Positions 1 to 17,811 of a stretch of 64,000 nucleotides of DNA are shown in pieces. The position numbers and the translations under genes were made by a program. The stretch is from Flaccisagitta enflata (lineage: Eukaryota; Chaetognatha; Sagittoidea; Aphragmophora): positions 66,650,001 through 66,714,000 of the forward strand of contig OZ231126.1 of the NCBI GenBank assembly GCA_965153355.1. Direction: 5' to 3'. The notes beneath the pieces were generated by a model, which was not told the DNA's origin, searched no databases, and saw only the letters and a list, made by a program, of their open reading frames with translations. Within the stretch, counting starts at the first letter, position 1, and every line of letters starts with the position of its first letter.

Positions 1-878
1 TTTCAGGCTATTAGGTGCAACCATTATCAAATTATGATATTTTTAACAATCTTAACATATTCTGGCGCCTAATTTCCGCCAGTTGAGGTTTAATGTGGAA
101 ACTGCCTAGTATAAGAGGGAATAGGAAAACATTTACTTCCTATTTTTTCTCCTTTTCTTTTATTAATAAGCCCTGCATCAGATACCGGAAAGAAAGCTAA
201 CCTTTTTTGCCTTTTAGCATTTTACTCTCCTTTCATGTTTTGGTTTTATTACTTTTCAATAAATTTAGCTACATGATCCTTCTTGGTCTAGTTTGGGGGA
301 TAAATTTCTTTCAATCATTGAGCCTTTTTTAAAAGTTTTGGCTCAGTCTCTTGCATATATTCAATAGAAGAATTACAAACAAGCTCAGCCTCAGATGAGC
401 TACTAGTCTCTTTTGACTATCACAGAATAGTCAAACAAATACTTTCAAAGAGATGCGAGGTTATAATTACTGTAAAAAAAGTATCATTTGGTCCAACGAT
501 GTGTCCCAATCTACCCCCCCCTTGAAATACTCTTCAGTTTTGATTCAAATTTTTTTTTCTAATTCATTGTCACATTTAAGTCTATTTTCCTATTTTTAAA
601 TGTAACTGTCTCCCTATTACCACCCCTACCCCGGTATAAATGTTTCTTCCACCATCAAGTTGTAGTAGTTTTTAGTCGCATGCTACATGACTCTACACCC
701 TGTGTATCCAGCTTTGTTTTAATCATCCTGTCCGGGAATCTTTGCAAAAATCGTCTGCGGATCAACAAGCACCTCTACTGACAAAAATTCTCTTGGCGAG
801 ACACTCTTCTGCACAAGGGCAATGGCACTCTCCGACAGCTGCATCTATGTGAGCATATCAACAAGCGCATCTTTCATC
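1..878. other. AT-rich stretch, no gene recognised
   Basis: No frame, RNA or transposon end is convincing here. At about 667-723 there is a short scrap resembling the ends of repeat family B (TTTTTAGTCGCATGC, then GTGTATCCAGCTTTGTTTT) with the family's interior missing. Confidence 0.5.
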
Positions 879-1615
879 AACCCTCCTGTCATAGCATTCC
901 TCTGCTGGTCCCCATCCTAGTCCAGATGTGGACTGGAAACTAATGATAATGCTTCACCGCCACAGAATAGCCCCGACAGGGCCGTTCTTAGGACATGATA
1001 CAGAGTTATACTCTGGGTCCTTGAAGCATCTCAGTTCCCCATTCTCGTGGAATAAACAAAAGGAAACAAAGGATAATGCTTCACTGCCACAGAATAGCCC
1101 CGACAGGGCCGTTCTTAGGACATGATACAGAGTTATACTCTGGGTCCTTGAAGCATCTCAGTTCCCCATTCTCGTGGAATAAACAAAAGGAAACAAAGGA
1201 TAATGCTTCACTGCCACAGAATAGCCCCAACAGGGCCGTTCTTAGGACATGATACAGGGTTATACTCTGGGTCCTTAAAGCATCTCAATTCCCCATTCTC
1301 GTGGAACAAACAGAAGACCCAGTTTCCTCATCACTTTCATCACTCCTCCTGTCATTGCATCCCTCTCCTGGACACCGTTCTGCTTCAGATTAGCCTTGTT
1401 GGCTAGTTCAGCCCGACCTGCTGAACTTGAGGGGGATGATGACATCATAGCCTGCAATGACCTAGTTCCTTGGTCACACCTCAATCCATGCCAAATTTCA
1501 TCTTCTTGCTTCTCTCTCCCTCCTCTTGCGAATGCAGATGGCAGCAGTGAACTAGTTTCGTGGTACTCCTGCCTTGGCATCCCACTCCTGGACCCTGTTC
1601 TGTTCTGTCAGCCCA
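879..1615. repeat. Diverged direct repeats around the 127-bp array
   Basis: Three related segments of about 46 bp begin near 879, 1345 and 1567. Each reads CTCCTGYCWTRGCATYCC followed by CTSCTGG and a CCTGTTCTG-like stretch. They flank the 127-bp tandem array, which suggests an older and larger repeat unit. An open frame at 1396-1761 has no recognisable domain and is not called as a gene. Confidence 0.45.
945..1315. repeat. Tandem repeat, 127-bp unit, three copies
   Basis: Units start at 945, 1072 and 1199 with GATAATGCTTCACYGCCACA and run to GTGGAAYAAACARAAG. Copies 1 and 2 are nearly identical. Copy 3 carries a few substitutions and is cut short. The high identity implies recent duplication. 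Confidence 0.9.
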
Positions 1616-3115
1616 ATTTGCTGATCTTGAATGGATTAGATCAAGAAGATAACAACAATGTAGCAACAGAGGCTCGCCTTGCCACACTCCTCCAATTCCA
1701 AATTTGGCCAAGAAGATATCATCACCTCCTGCGCTATGAAATGCTGAAGCTGACTGCATAGTATCCAGTTTATTTCTTCTCTGTACAGAAGAAATCAGCA
1801 TTGGATTCACCCAACTTCAAACAAAGACGTTTTACTCCTGACGCCACCAATCTCTAGACACCTTAGCCCTCTGGATGCCATCAATCCCTAATAACACCAA
1901 TATGCTGATGTTGACGCCTTCAACCTTCAGATATATTTCAACGCATCACCATCAATTCAACATGCTTCCTCGTCCAGCCTCCTTGCTCCATAGACTTGCA
2001 ACGCCATGGAAAGTGCCATTGCCATCATCATACAAGAACAAATCGTGCCGTGCCTGAAACAAAAGAACGTCTCAACGACGATGAACAAATAACTACAACA
2101 ACCATTACTGCATGTGATTTAAGTCTTCAAGCATGGGGCGGCCATGGGGCAGAAAGGGGGTGGGAACATTGAATATTCAGAAAGAAACTTTGCTATGCCT
2201 TATATTCGTTTCATTACGCTTCTGTTTCATTACACTCCTTAATCATGTCATACTAGTTTCTCGGTCAAAAATTAGTATATCCAGTTTTTATGTCGATATA
2301 ATACATTCGATCCATCTATTACAACTTTTGCATGGATATCAGCTATTCATCTGGACCTGTCCAAGAAAACAAATAAGCGTTTAGTGTTAAATATTGTCTC
2401 TGGCCAATATACTTCTATATCTATCTTTTTTATTTCTTTTTCAAGTTTCTCATAATTATCAAAAAATTTATTCTGAAAACTCCAAAGTTTTCTCCTTTTT
2501 CAATTTTTCTCAAATTCATGCAAAAGATGCATTTTCTCCATAGTCTAATGGCTGGTCCTGAAGATATTCACAAATTGATGAAATTGATTAACTGTACTTA
2601 TAGATATTGCCCAAGTCTGCGGATTCATTTTTAGCCTTTTCCAAGAAATATTCAGATTTACTTTTCATGATTGCATCACCTACTTACTGCTACTATCAAT
2701 CAATCACTTTTGTACTATTTTTTCTCACTGGCCTTTCAATCTGAGCAAAAAGCATGAACTTTCTTGTTATTCAAGTCTCCTTTTTTATGAGATTTTCTTA
2801 TCATCGTCCCAAATAACATGCTAGGTATGGTTTAAACTAGTGAAATATTTTTTGTTCAAGAACACAATAATTGGGATGCCTTCCCATTTTACCAAAGTTC
2901 ACTCTTCCTTTAAACAATTGTTTCTTTATTCATATGTTAAACATGCGGATTGATGAAGCCAATTTTTGCCTAGTTATTGGTCCATAGTATCATCACGATT
3001 ATCACCACATTGGTTTATTTCACATTGAAGATTTTCAATCCTGTTTTTTTGTACCTCGTTGACATTATTTGTTCATAGCATCATTATGATTATCACCTAT
3101 TATTGGCTCATTTCA
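1616..3115. other. AT-rich stretch, no feature recognised
   Basis: Short open frames only, without domains, splice logic or repeats that I can identify. Confidence 0.5.
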
Positions 3116-3500
3116 CGTTGTAGATTTTTCCTCCTGCTCTCTCCAAAATGAGGATCTGGGGCTGCCTGCCGTTTTCTGCCTTTGCCTGGCCATTTTCGTT
3201 GCAAAAATGACCTTCCTTTGACTCAGGCCATTTTTGAGGCAAGGGGGCGCGTCTTGCCCTAGGCTCGGCTGAACCCGGCGCGGCAGCTACCCATCCCCCC
3301 ATTTAGGATCGAGCTCCCCCTCATTTATCCTCTTCCTCCCGATTCTCTCTCTCTCTGAGCCTATAAAAGCAGCGTACTTTGTTTCTCTGCAGCAGTACGC
3401 CTTCGGGCATTACTGGCTGCCATACCAGTTTTCCTGCTCTCTTATCAGTGAATAAAGCTTGAGAACTTTAGTTTTGAGGTTACTTTCATTCACTTGCGAT
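3115..3500 (+). mobile_element. Possible solo LTR or promoter-bearing repeat
   Basis: A TATA box (CCTATAAAAGCAG, about 3360-3372) lies about 85 bp upstream of a poly(A) signal (GTGAATAAAGCTTG, about 3448-3461). This compact pairing is typical of the R region of an LTR. I could not fix TG/CA ends or a target duplication, and there is no internal retroelement domain. A host promoter or chance are alternatives. Confidence 0.3.
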
Positions 3501-3562
3501 GAGATTCATTCTGTTGAGATAGTTTAGTTCAGTCCGGACTTCTCCATCTCTCTAGATAACCC

Positions 3563-3849
<287 letters not shown>

Positions 3850-3850
3850 G

Positions 3851-9349
<5,499 letters not shown>

Positions 9350-9382
9350 GAAGGAGGAGGAGGAGAAGGAAGAGTGACGAGT

Positions 9383-9810
9383 AGGGCCAACGGTTTTTTT
9401 GCACTGTTATGAGCAGGTATCTATTCCTGAAAAATGTCAAAATTGCCACTGAAATTGAGGCTGCAATTTTCCCTTCAAACCCTTTCATCTTTGAAATGCT
9501 CTCAAGTATAAACGAAAAATGATAGAAACATGCGGATTTCACCACTAGTGAGATCTTGAGCTCTAGTTTTATAATATCATGGATTTTAGGTTCGATTTCT
9601 AAGGCTAAGTAGCCCAATTTGGCGGCCAAAATGACCTAAATTTGACATTTTTACCACAACCACCATCAAGTTATGATCAAAATATCAAATCTGGAACCTC
9701 TAAATCACGGAGAAAAGTCATATAGCGAGTAGTTTTCAACAGTATAGACATGTTTAAAAAAGCTGCAGGCTGGGGTGTTCGATTGATTTGATGCAAAAAC
9801 CGTTGGCCCT
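9383..9810. mobile_element. MITE with 9-10 bp target duplication, Mutator-like
   Basis: The terminal inverted repeat begins AGGGCCAACGGTTTTT and ends AAAAACCGTTGGCCCT. It is flanked by AGTGACGAGT (9373-9382) and AGTGACGAAT (9811-9820), a 10-bp duplication with one mismatch. Duplications of 9-11 bp are characteristic of the Mutator superfamily. 428 bp, non-coding, inserted 33 bp after the protease stop codon. Confidence 0.85.
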
Positions 9811-10014
9811 AGTGACGAATGTAAGTGGATGGGGGTCTTCAGCAGCTATAGTGAAACACCGCTAGTGTGCATTCGCTGTTAAGGCGTATCGATTTTTGCT
9901 GTAACTCATGTTAGTCTGCTTGTCCACATCACGGTTGATTTCATTGCGTTTTCTTTGCCCTAGTCCTAACTCCCTTAAAGAGGCCTTGGCATACTGGAAT
10001 TCAGATGCCGTCGC

Positions 10015-10813
10015 TTTTTTGGGCAGCGGCCCCGAAGGGGACGAAGTCCTGTAGAACACAGGGGGAATCTGTCCGTCCGTCCGTCCGTCCATACGTCCGT
10101 CCGTCCGTCCCCCCCCCGCCCCACCCTCGGCTTCGTCTCCTTTGGGGCCCAAATCCAAACTGTATGGCCCAAATCCGAGCAAAATGGTCCAAATCCGCCC
10201 AAAATTGGCCGAATCCAGGTAAAATGGCCTAAGACCAGGTAAAATGGGCCTTATCTGGCTAGAAGACCTGAATTCTGGCCTGAGTTCTATCATCTTGGCC
10301 CCTTAAACTTAGATTCTGGCTCCAAAAACCCACATGCAAGCCTTAGAGACCCAGATCCTGACCTTTGGGACCCAGATTCTGACCTCCAAGACCTAGGTGC
10401 TGGCCTAAAAGACCTAAATCCTAGCCTCAGAGGACCAAATCCTGACCTCAGAAACTGAAATCCTTGCCTCTGAGACCCAGATTCTGGCCTCAGAGACCCA
10501 GATCCTGGCCTGCTCCTGCCTCAACTTAACCTACAAACTATACAAAAATGGCAAGGGTACCATTGTCCATATTCTGCCTTTTGTCAGTTCTCCTTGATAT
10601 TCAATGAAAATTTGAATAACAGGGCATCCTGGACAGAAGGAAGGCAAACAGGACGGACGGACGGACGAACGGATGGACGGACGGACAGATTCCCCCTGTG
10701 TTCTACAGGACTTCGTCCCCTTCGGGGCCGCTGCCCTGCTCCCTCTCAACCTTCATCACTTCCTACTCAAGCAGGGCACGGGTACCGCTGACCACTTACT
10801 GCCTTTGGGCTGC
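10015..10813 (+). mobile_element. Family A element, copy A2 (complete, GTCCTGTAGAACACAGG subtype)
   Basis: The left module GGGCAGCGGCCCCGAAGGGG is followed by ACGAAGTCCTGTAGAACACA. The inverted copy lies at about 10688-10736. A CCGT/ACGG-type run lies just inside each end. The core is a diverged repeat of about 20 bp (CAGATTCTGGCCTCAGAGAC type). The right extension is AGGGCACGGGTACCGCTGAC. Confidence 0.85.
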
Positions 10814-11430
10814 TATTCTTATTTGATTTTACCATCATAACAGTCTCTTATGCTAAATTTTAAGGAAACTACATGCTTAAATATTGAAAACTGATGAACA
10901 ATCGAGGAAGGGAGTTGTTGTCTTGTGGTTCCCTTCATTAGAAATTGTTTTTGCTCTTCCTCTTAAGCTTTAGAAAGAAAAATTCAAATGATTAACTTTT
11001 TTCAAAATCATTGAAAGGTGCAGGGTATTACCCCTTTTTAGGCTTCCCCAGCGGCGCTCTTCTTTACACATGCTTCGTCTACTTCAACTTTTCCAGAGGA
11101 AATAGTTGAAGAATGTAAGCAGCGCTCACGTTTTAGAAGGGAGGTGATATTTGTCAACGTTTGACGAAAATCATCACACCCTCATGTACACTTCACCGCC
11201 AACGAGAGAGCCTTTGAATTGTGTTCCATCCCATGAAGCAAAATATCGCAAATAATCAATTTTCTTAATGTAACGTCAAGAATTCGAGGAGTAAAACCGC
11301 GAATGAAGGCACGACACACAGCAAGCTATCGTGAAATTTGGTTCGTTCAGTTGAACCAACAGAACGAACCGTCATCCCATCATCTCTATTCTCTAAAGGG
11401 AAATAACGCAATTACCGGCATTTATGACTC
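10814..11430. other. No feature recognised
   Basis: AT-rich unique-looking sequence without coding or repeat signals that I can support. Confidence 0.45.
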
Positions 11431-11433
11431 TTT

Positions 11434-11520
11434 ATTCTCTCTCTCTCTCTCTGTCTCTTTGTGTGTGTGTCTCTCTCTGTCTCTGTCTCTCTCTCTCTCT
11501 GTCTCTCTCTCTCTCTCACT
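11434..11520. repeat. (CT)n microsatellite with GT and CTGT interruptions
   Basis: About 85 bp, interrupted by GTGTGTGTGT near 11460 and by CTGTCTCT variants. Confidence 0.85.
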
Positions 11521-11656
11521 TTCCGCGAAATATCGCACGCACATGCGCATGCGTGCGCTCAAACGACGATCAATTGCACGCACGCACGCGCAAACGACGA
11601 TATACGTCGACCAGTGAATATGACGTAAAATTCAATGTGCGGAAGAGATGATGAGG

Positions 11657-11842
<186 letters not shown>

Positions 11843-13529
11843 TCGATTCGATTCGATTCGATTCGATTGGTGTCTAATTATGATCACATAATTGTACATG
11901 CTACTTAGGTAACTGTACAGAGACATAAATAACTATAAACTACGTATATCGGGCCCATTCCTTCCACATTCCATCCCTTCCATTCCACAAAACCAACTGG
12001 ACACGCAGCACATCCACTGCTACATCAGTTTGAGTTCATTCTGTTCGCATTTCATTCTTCCCGTTTCTCAAATTCCATAAGCTACACACTACATCAACTG
12101 CTCTATCAATTGTCTCAGTATCCATCGAATAAATGCTACGAAAATCAAATTTTAGAGGTGAATTATACAGATTTATCCCATCAAATTTTCTGCAGAAGTT
12201 TATACGGTGGTTTTCATCGTCCGTGGTATTACACACATTACACAGATCTCCCCCATTACCACTTTTATAATTTCTGGCGCAGTCTAGCATCCCAAACATA
12301 GACATTATTTGGACCCTTGACCGATATCTACTTCTACACAATATATCCATACGAGGGTGTCTTACATAATTTTCCCCATTCAAAATTTCCAAGATATGCT
12401 TTGTCTTCCTTTTTTCACCCCTCCCATTATAGCACATATCAATGAGTTTCTGCTTATTCTTTTTCTCTGTCGCACTTTTTACTAGTCCTTTCCAACTGGA
12501 AAACTTCATGTCTTTTATTTGATTCCACGAGTATTCTAGGCCATATTCCTCCAATTTTTCTCTTATCTGTTTGGGCCATCCTATATCGTCATTGTTCAAA
12601 CAGATTAGCATTTTTTTGTTTGGATCTTGTTCTGGTCGGTCTAGGATAGTTTTTAGGTAAAGTAGTTGTCTTTTGTCAATTAGTACGGAAGTCATTAGTG
12701 AGCCAGTTATGTACCATATGGCGGGAGTTGGGGTGGTTTTTGGAACGTCAAGGATTTTCTTTAGTGCCCAAAGTTCAATTCTCTCCAACTTTTCACGTTC
12801 TCCTTTATTCAATACCCAAGTCTCGCAGTTTGTCAACATACTTGCCACAGTGCGGGCATTGTGCATTTTCAAGAGGGCCTTCAACTGTATTTTTTTGAAA
12901 ACTTCATTCCCACATGACGCCATGATCTTTCTGGTAATTGCCATTACCTTATTTTCTCGGTCTTCAATATTCTTTTTATTTCCTCCGTTTCTCATAATGT
13001 GATCCCCAAGATATTTATAAGTCTCGCATGTGTCGATTTCATCTTGTCCCAATTTCCATTTTCCTGGTGTATATTTGTCCTTCCCTATTTTCATTACGTT
13101 GCATTTTTCCTTGCCCCATTTTAACCGGTGCTTCACTGCAAATTCATTCACCTTGTCCAAGGTGTATTCTTGCTGTTGTGTTCCTATAGCAAATGTGATG
13201 ACGTCATCCACCCATTCTAAAACCGACATATCTAATGAATCAAATTCTACTGTTCTGAGGTTATCCTCTGCCGCCTCTTCTGCTAAAACATCCATCATTT
13301 TAGCAAATAGGAATCCAAAATTTTTCCCACCTTGCTTTCCACCTGCTCTCCGCTTGATTTCTCGTGTGAATCCATGTTTCAGTTTGATTTTTGCTGTAAG
13401 ATTCGTGTTCAGATTTTTCATTAATCTCCATAACTTCCCTTTTATACCATGCTCCCATGCTATTACCAGCATATCTTCCACGTTGGCTCTATCGTAAGCT
13501 TTTGCAACATCGTAGAAGGTGACGTACAG

Positions 13530-13530
<1 letters not shown>
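11843..13530 (-). mobile_element. 5'-truncated LINE (non-LTR retrotransposon)
   Basis: It lies on the minus strand and is cut off at 13530 inside the reverse transcriptase, where a GA tract begins. After the stop come about 170 bp of 3' UTR and a pentanucleotide tail, (TCGAT/ATCGA)n, at 11843-11867, typical of LINEs with microsatellite tails. It is flanked by the duplicated GA tract plus 37 bp. Confidence 0.85.
12036..13529 (-). pseudogene. LINE reverse transcriptase, C-terminal two-thirds
   Basis: One uninterrupted frame. It enters at LLYVTFYDVAKAYDRANV, which is RT motif A (F-x-D-x-x-K-A-Y-D), about 13517-13491. Numbering from the GTG codon at 13481: residues 47-52 are GGKQGG (motif B region) and 90-93 are WVDD (motif C; both catalytic aspartates kept, the usual aromatic Tyr replaced by Trp). 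Residues 414-430 form a C-x2-C-x7-H-x4-C knuckle common at LINE C-termini. The fingers domain, any endonuclease and the start are missing, so it cannot act on its own. The open frame, with no stops over about 500 codons, indicates recent insertion. The clade cannot be fixed by eye. Confidence 0.85.
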
Positions 13531-13614
<84 letters not shown>

Positions 13615-13653
13615 TATCAGAAGGACAGACCATCGCGAGAACAGACGAGGACA
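13531..13653. repeat. (GA)n plus 37-bp flank: copy 2 of the LINE-flanking duplication
   Basis: About 82 bp of GA, then GTGTA and the 37-bp sequence (13617-13653) that also ends at the LINE tail. The similarity stops where the LINE tail begins in copy 1. Confidence 0.9.
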
Positions 13654-13883
13654 GACGGACAGAGAAAATGGATCCGAAAAAGCGGAGATAGCGCAGAAAA
13701 AGAAATGACAAATACAGTGAATGTGATATTATATATTAGATGGATTGAAGGATGGATGGATATTGGATCATAGGGGAAAAGCTCCCACACTCGTTGCCTA
13801 GATAACCCCCTTATTTGCAAGCTGATAGATTCATCAGATTTTAAAAAAAAAATTTGTTTATTCCTAAATGAAAAAGAAATATT

Positions 13884-14411
13884 CGCAAAAGCGTCAGCGG
13901 TACCCGTACCCTGCCCAAGTCGATTGTGATTGAAGTTGAGGGAGGGAGCAGGGCAGCAGCCCCGAAGGAGTCAATGACCTATGCTTTCACACATATGGGG
14001 AATTTTCTTCTTCTCCTTCTCGCGATTGGGGTTTGGGCCTTTTGGCTGGGATTCATGCCTTTGGGCTAGGATTTGGACCTTGGGACTGGGATGTGGACCT
14101 CGGGGATAGGATTTTGGCCTCAAGGATGTGATTTGGGCCTTGATCCTGGGATTTGGACCTCAAGGCTGGGATTTGAGCCTTAAGGCTGGTACTTGGGCCT
14201 TGTGCATGGGATTTTGGCCTTGTGGATGGGATTTTGGCCTTGAGGCTGGGATCTAGGCCTCGATACTAGAATTTGGGCTTCAAAGCTAGGATTTGATTAG
14301 GGGGGGGGGCGGAGAAGGAGAAGGAGAAGAAGGAGGAGACGGAGGAGGAGAAAATTCCCCATATGTGTGAAAGCATAGGTCATCAATCCCTTCGGGGCCA
14401 CTGCCCAAAAA
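13884..14411 (-). mobile_element. Family A element, copy A3 (complete, reverse)
   Basis: Starts CGCAAAAGCGTCAGCGGTAC, the one-sided extension reversed. Next comes a GGGCAGCAGCCCCGAAGG module with GACCTATGCTTTCACACATA, a core of GGGATTTGGGCCTTGAGGCT-type units, and the inverted module ending CCACTGCCCAAAAA. Pyrimidine-rich and purine-rich strips flank the core symmetrically. Confidence 0.85.
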
Positions 14412-14684
14412 GTAAAGACTACCGTCGTAAAAATAAAGAACAAAATGCTGATCTGGAATTTTTATCATGAGCTCGATGAAGCAAGTATTTCTAGTTAAAA
14501 AAGGCCAGGACTAAACATTAACAAAGAAAATTGTTCATAATTATCAATTATTTCAGATGAATGGATACAGTAAGTTGTGTGAATCAATGAATAGGTGAGG
14601 AAAAAATTGATGAAGGATTGGACGGTAAGATGTTTAAGGAAAAAACACAATGGGAAAAATGCGGAAGAAAAAGGAACTGGAAAA
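14412..14684. other. No feature recognised
   Basis: AT-rich, no coding or repeat signal. Confidence 0.4.
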
Positions 14685-14780
14685 GGAAAAGGAAATGGAA
14701 AAGGAAAAGAAAAAGAAAAAGAAAAAGAAAAAGAAAAAGAAAAAGAAAAAGAAAAAGAAAAAGAAAAAGAAAAAGAAAAA
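14685..14780. repeat. (AAAAAG)n microsatellite
   Basis: Hexanucleotide run with slight variants at the left edge. Confidence 0.9.
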
Positions 14781-14930
14781 GGTCGATGACCGGCAAAAGA
14801 AAGGCGTTGAAGCAAAAAGAAGAAGCAGAAAATATCGGGAAATTATTGGAAGAAAAAACCCACGGATCTCCTTGGAATACGCCGATCGCCAAATATAGAC
14901 ATATGGTGCTAATCAGGTTACATGGAGGGA

Positions 14931-15215
<285 letters not shown>

Positions 15216-15399
15216 GACATACAGACAGACAGAGAAAAAGACAGATAGCGAGATGAATAAAAGGTGGCGAAAAGGAGGTAAGAAAAGTAAAGTGAAAAAT
15301 AAGAATTGAAGAATGTGAAGTAAAACAAATGACGAATGAAGAAGGAAAAAAGGCCAAGGGGTCAGTAGGTGCGCTGTGTGGATCGACAAAGGTTTGCAT

Positions 15400-15558
15400 A
15401 GCATACAGACATACAGACTTACAGGCAGACGGACAGACAGACATACAGACATACAGACAGAGGGACATACAGATATACAGACAGACGGACACAACCGGTT
15501 ATTGGGTGCGTTAGCGCTAAGCATAAATGTAGAAATGTGATAGAAGATGAAAAAGGGC

Positions 15559-15629
<71 letters not shown>

Positions 15630-15695
15630 CAGAAAGAAAGGAAAGAAAGAAAGAAAGAAAAACAGAAAGAAAGAAAGAAAGAAAGAATGAAAAGA
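15400..15695. repeat. (CAGA)n and (GAAA)n microsatellites
   Basis: Imperfect CAGACATA/CAGA units at about 15400-15490 and GAAA with CAGA interruptions at 15559-15690. Confidence 0.85.
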
Positions 15696-16138
15696 ACGAG
15701 CAGAAACTACCTACCACCAGCAAAACTGGAGCACACGCGATGTCTTAAGCACTCAGCCCTTCTCTCCTGTCAGACTGTCCGATGGCTTCTGTCCGTCAGG
15801 AAGTGAAGGCTCACTCCGCTCACTCTCTCTTCCTCTTCCTCCTCATCCTCCTCATACCTCCGTTTCCTCCTCTTCACCTCGGTTCCTTCTACATGATGTG
15901 CGGTTTACTTCTTTTCCTGAATTGACTATCTGTTTCTTCCGCACGTCAGTTTCTTTTTGTTCGCGAAGGAATACCATTCCGACGCGGACTATAATTCGAG
16001 GCGGGTGGGTGTTGTCGTCGTTGTCATTGTCGTCGTCCACACTAACTTTTGAACGCCTCCACCGATTTGCTACATATTTGGAAAGAAGTTGTATTAGGGT
16101 AAGCCGCTTTGCAGCCTATGCGTATGTTAAAATCGGAC
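15696..16138. other. No gene recognised; pyrimidine-rich patch
   Basis: A CCTCTTCCTCCTC-type strip lies near 15825-15875 and GTCGTCGTTGTC repeats near 16010-16035. Nothing codes convincingly. Confidence 0.4.
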
Positions 16139-16316
16139 CATCCCAACCGGCCCAACCAGCCTACCAGCCTAAAAGTGAACTAGTCATCCAAGGATTGCAC
16201 GTGGTCAGCGGTACCCGATGCCCTGCTTGGAGTGATAAGCTGCAGAAGTGGAGTGAGGGCAGGGCAGCGGCACCAAAGGGCCGATGTCCTGTACGACACA
16301 GGGGTGAATTCCCAGA
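16139..16316 (-). mobile_element. Family A end fragment A4 next to a dispersed CTACCAGCC repeat
   Basis: CCAGCCTACCAGCCTAAAAG (about 16157) matches the tandem repeat at 18.5-19.2 kb. Then GTGGTCAGCGGTACCCGATG begins the family A extension, followed by one end module (GGGCAGCGGCACCAAAGGGC, GATGTCCTGTACGACACAGG). The core and the second module are absent. Confidence 0.7.
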
Positions 16317-16833
16317 CGTCCTGAGAAGGCACATTTGAAGCCTTTGGGGTTACTTTCCTTGTTATTCAATGAGAACATTGAATTTTTTTCCCTATCATTG
16401 TCAATTTCCATGTTATTCAATCTGCATTTTGCATTCATTTCAAAATTTTGTCTATTTTCCATGTTATTAAATAGGGATTTCCCATATATTTAACTTCTAG
16501 TAAATTTTCCATGTTGCATTTAATCAATTTTCCATAATCGGGAAAAAAGTTGAAGTCAGTGCTCGACTTTTTGACACATTCGAGAGAAACAGGGTTTTCA
16601 TTTTCTTATGCGGAAGTTGGGAATCTCCACCGACCGATCGAGGCCTCCAATGAAATTGATAGGGTAAGTAAATTTGATAATTCTCTTTCATTTGGCACCA
16701 AGCAGAATGCTCTTCAACAAATATTTTTCGCGCTATGATTTTTTAAAAATTTATTTATGAAAAATTTGATTGAAATTTTTTTCTTTTTTTTATGATTTTG
16801 TGTAGGATCAATAAAAGAGTGTATTTATATTTG
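16317..16833. other. AT-rich stretch, no gene recognised
   Basis: TTTTCCATGTTATTCAAT-like phrases recur about four times between 16355 and 16535, a weak diverged repeat. Nothing else stands out. Confidence 0.4.
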
Positions 16834-17115
16834 TTTGAGCATGCAAATACAAGAAAACATGTTTATGAGCACAGCTGCTCATCTGTGAAGGCGTTTTTTA
16901 GCATTTCAGCTCATTTAGCTCACTTAGCTCAGTTCATTCTTTCTGATTTCAAATATAATAAATGAATAAACATTTTCAAACTTGTTTAAGCAAGCAAATT
17001 TTAAAAAAACATGTCAGTGAGCAGAGCTGCTCCTCTGTAAGGGTTGAATCATTTTGATTATTTAAGCTCATCTAGCTCATTTGGCTCAGTCCCATTTTTC
17101 TCTGATTTTCAGTGC
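16834..17115. repeat. Tandem duplication, unit about 140 bp
   Basis: Two diverged copies, each with an AAACATGTTTATGAGCACAG-like start, AGCTGCTCMTCTGT, and AGCTCATTTAGCTCA followed by TCTGATTT. Confidence 0.75.
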
Positions 17116-17124
17116 AGTCAATAC

Positions 17125-17267
17125 TAACGGTCGAAGGGTACCCGATGATAACCTAAACTAGGTTACTATTTTATCAATGACCGGAAATCGGAATACAACA
17201 ATAAACCAACCGAGTGACTCGGTTTCTTCTTTTATTCTTATCCCCTATCCCCCTTCTCCTGACTCTC

Positions 17268-17352
<85 letters not shown>

Positions 17353-17660
17353 TCAAAATCTAAAAAATTTAAAAAAAGAAAAAAAGTGACACATCTAAAA
17401 AACAATAAATAATAAAAAAAGTAAAAGTAAATAACTAATAAAATACAGGATTTAAAAAAGAGAAAAATCAGTGGTATTCTTAAATGATCCACACTTAATC
17501 ATCATGCAAAAAGAAATGTCAGTATGCAAATAAAAATCGATAATAACCGCAACCGGAAGTCGGTTATAGCAGTATCTGAACCGAACCTATATTCGCGATT
17601 TTTTGATTTATTAATTGAACCTAATTGAACCGATTTTTATAAGCCAGATCGCCGAACTCT
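17125..17660. mobile_element. Family G element, copy G1, with central (CT)n
   Basis: Flanked by AGTCAATAC (17116-17124 and 17661-17669). The interior has a CGATGATAACC-type start, a (CT)n tract (17272-17345) and a conserved end with CCGAACCTATATTCGCGATT and CCAGATCGCCGAACT. A second copy is at 62542-63378. It has no coding frame. Confidence 0.75.
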
Positions 17661-17811
17661 AGTCAATACATACAATTGCTTTTAATTTGATCTAACAAAA
17701 TTTCAGTGACTGAAGATGGTGAAAAGTGACCAATGTTTACAACTTTTTTCCTCACGGCGACAGCCGCCATTACTGGTATTCAATGGGAACATGAGGATCA
17801 GAAACTTTGGC

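Noticed and set aside
16199-16225. tRNA-type A box (TGGTCAGCGGTACC) suggesting family A is a SINE
   Set aside because: No B box lies at a suitable distance and there is no A-rich tail. The element has inverted end modules instead.
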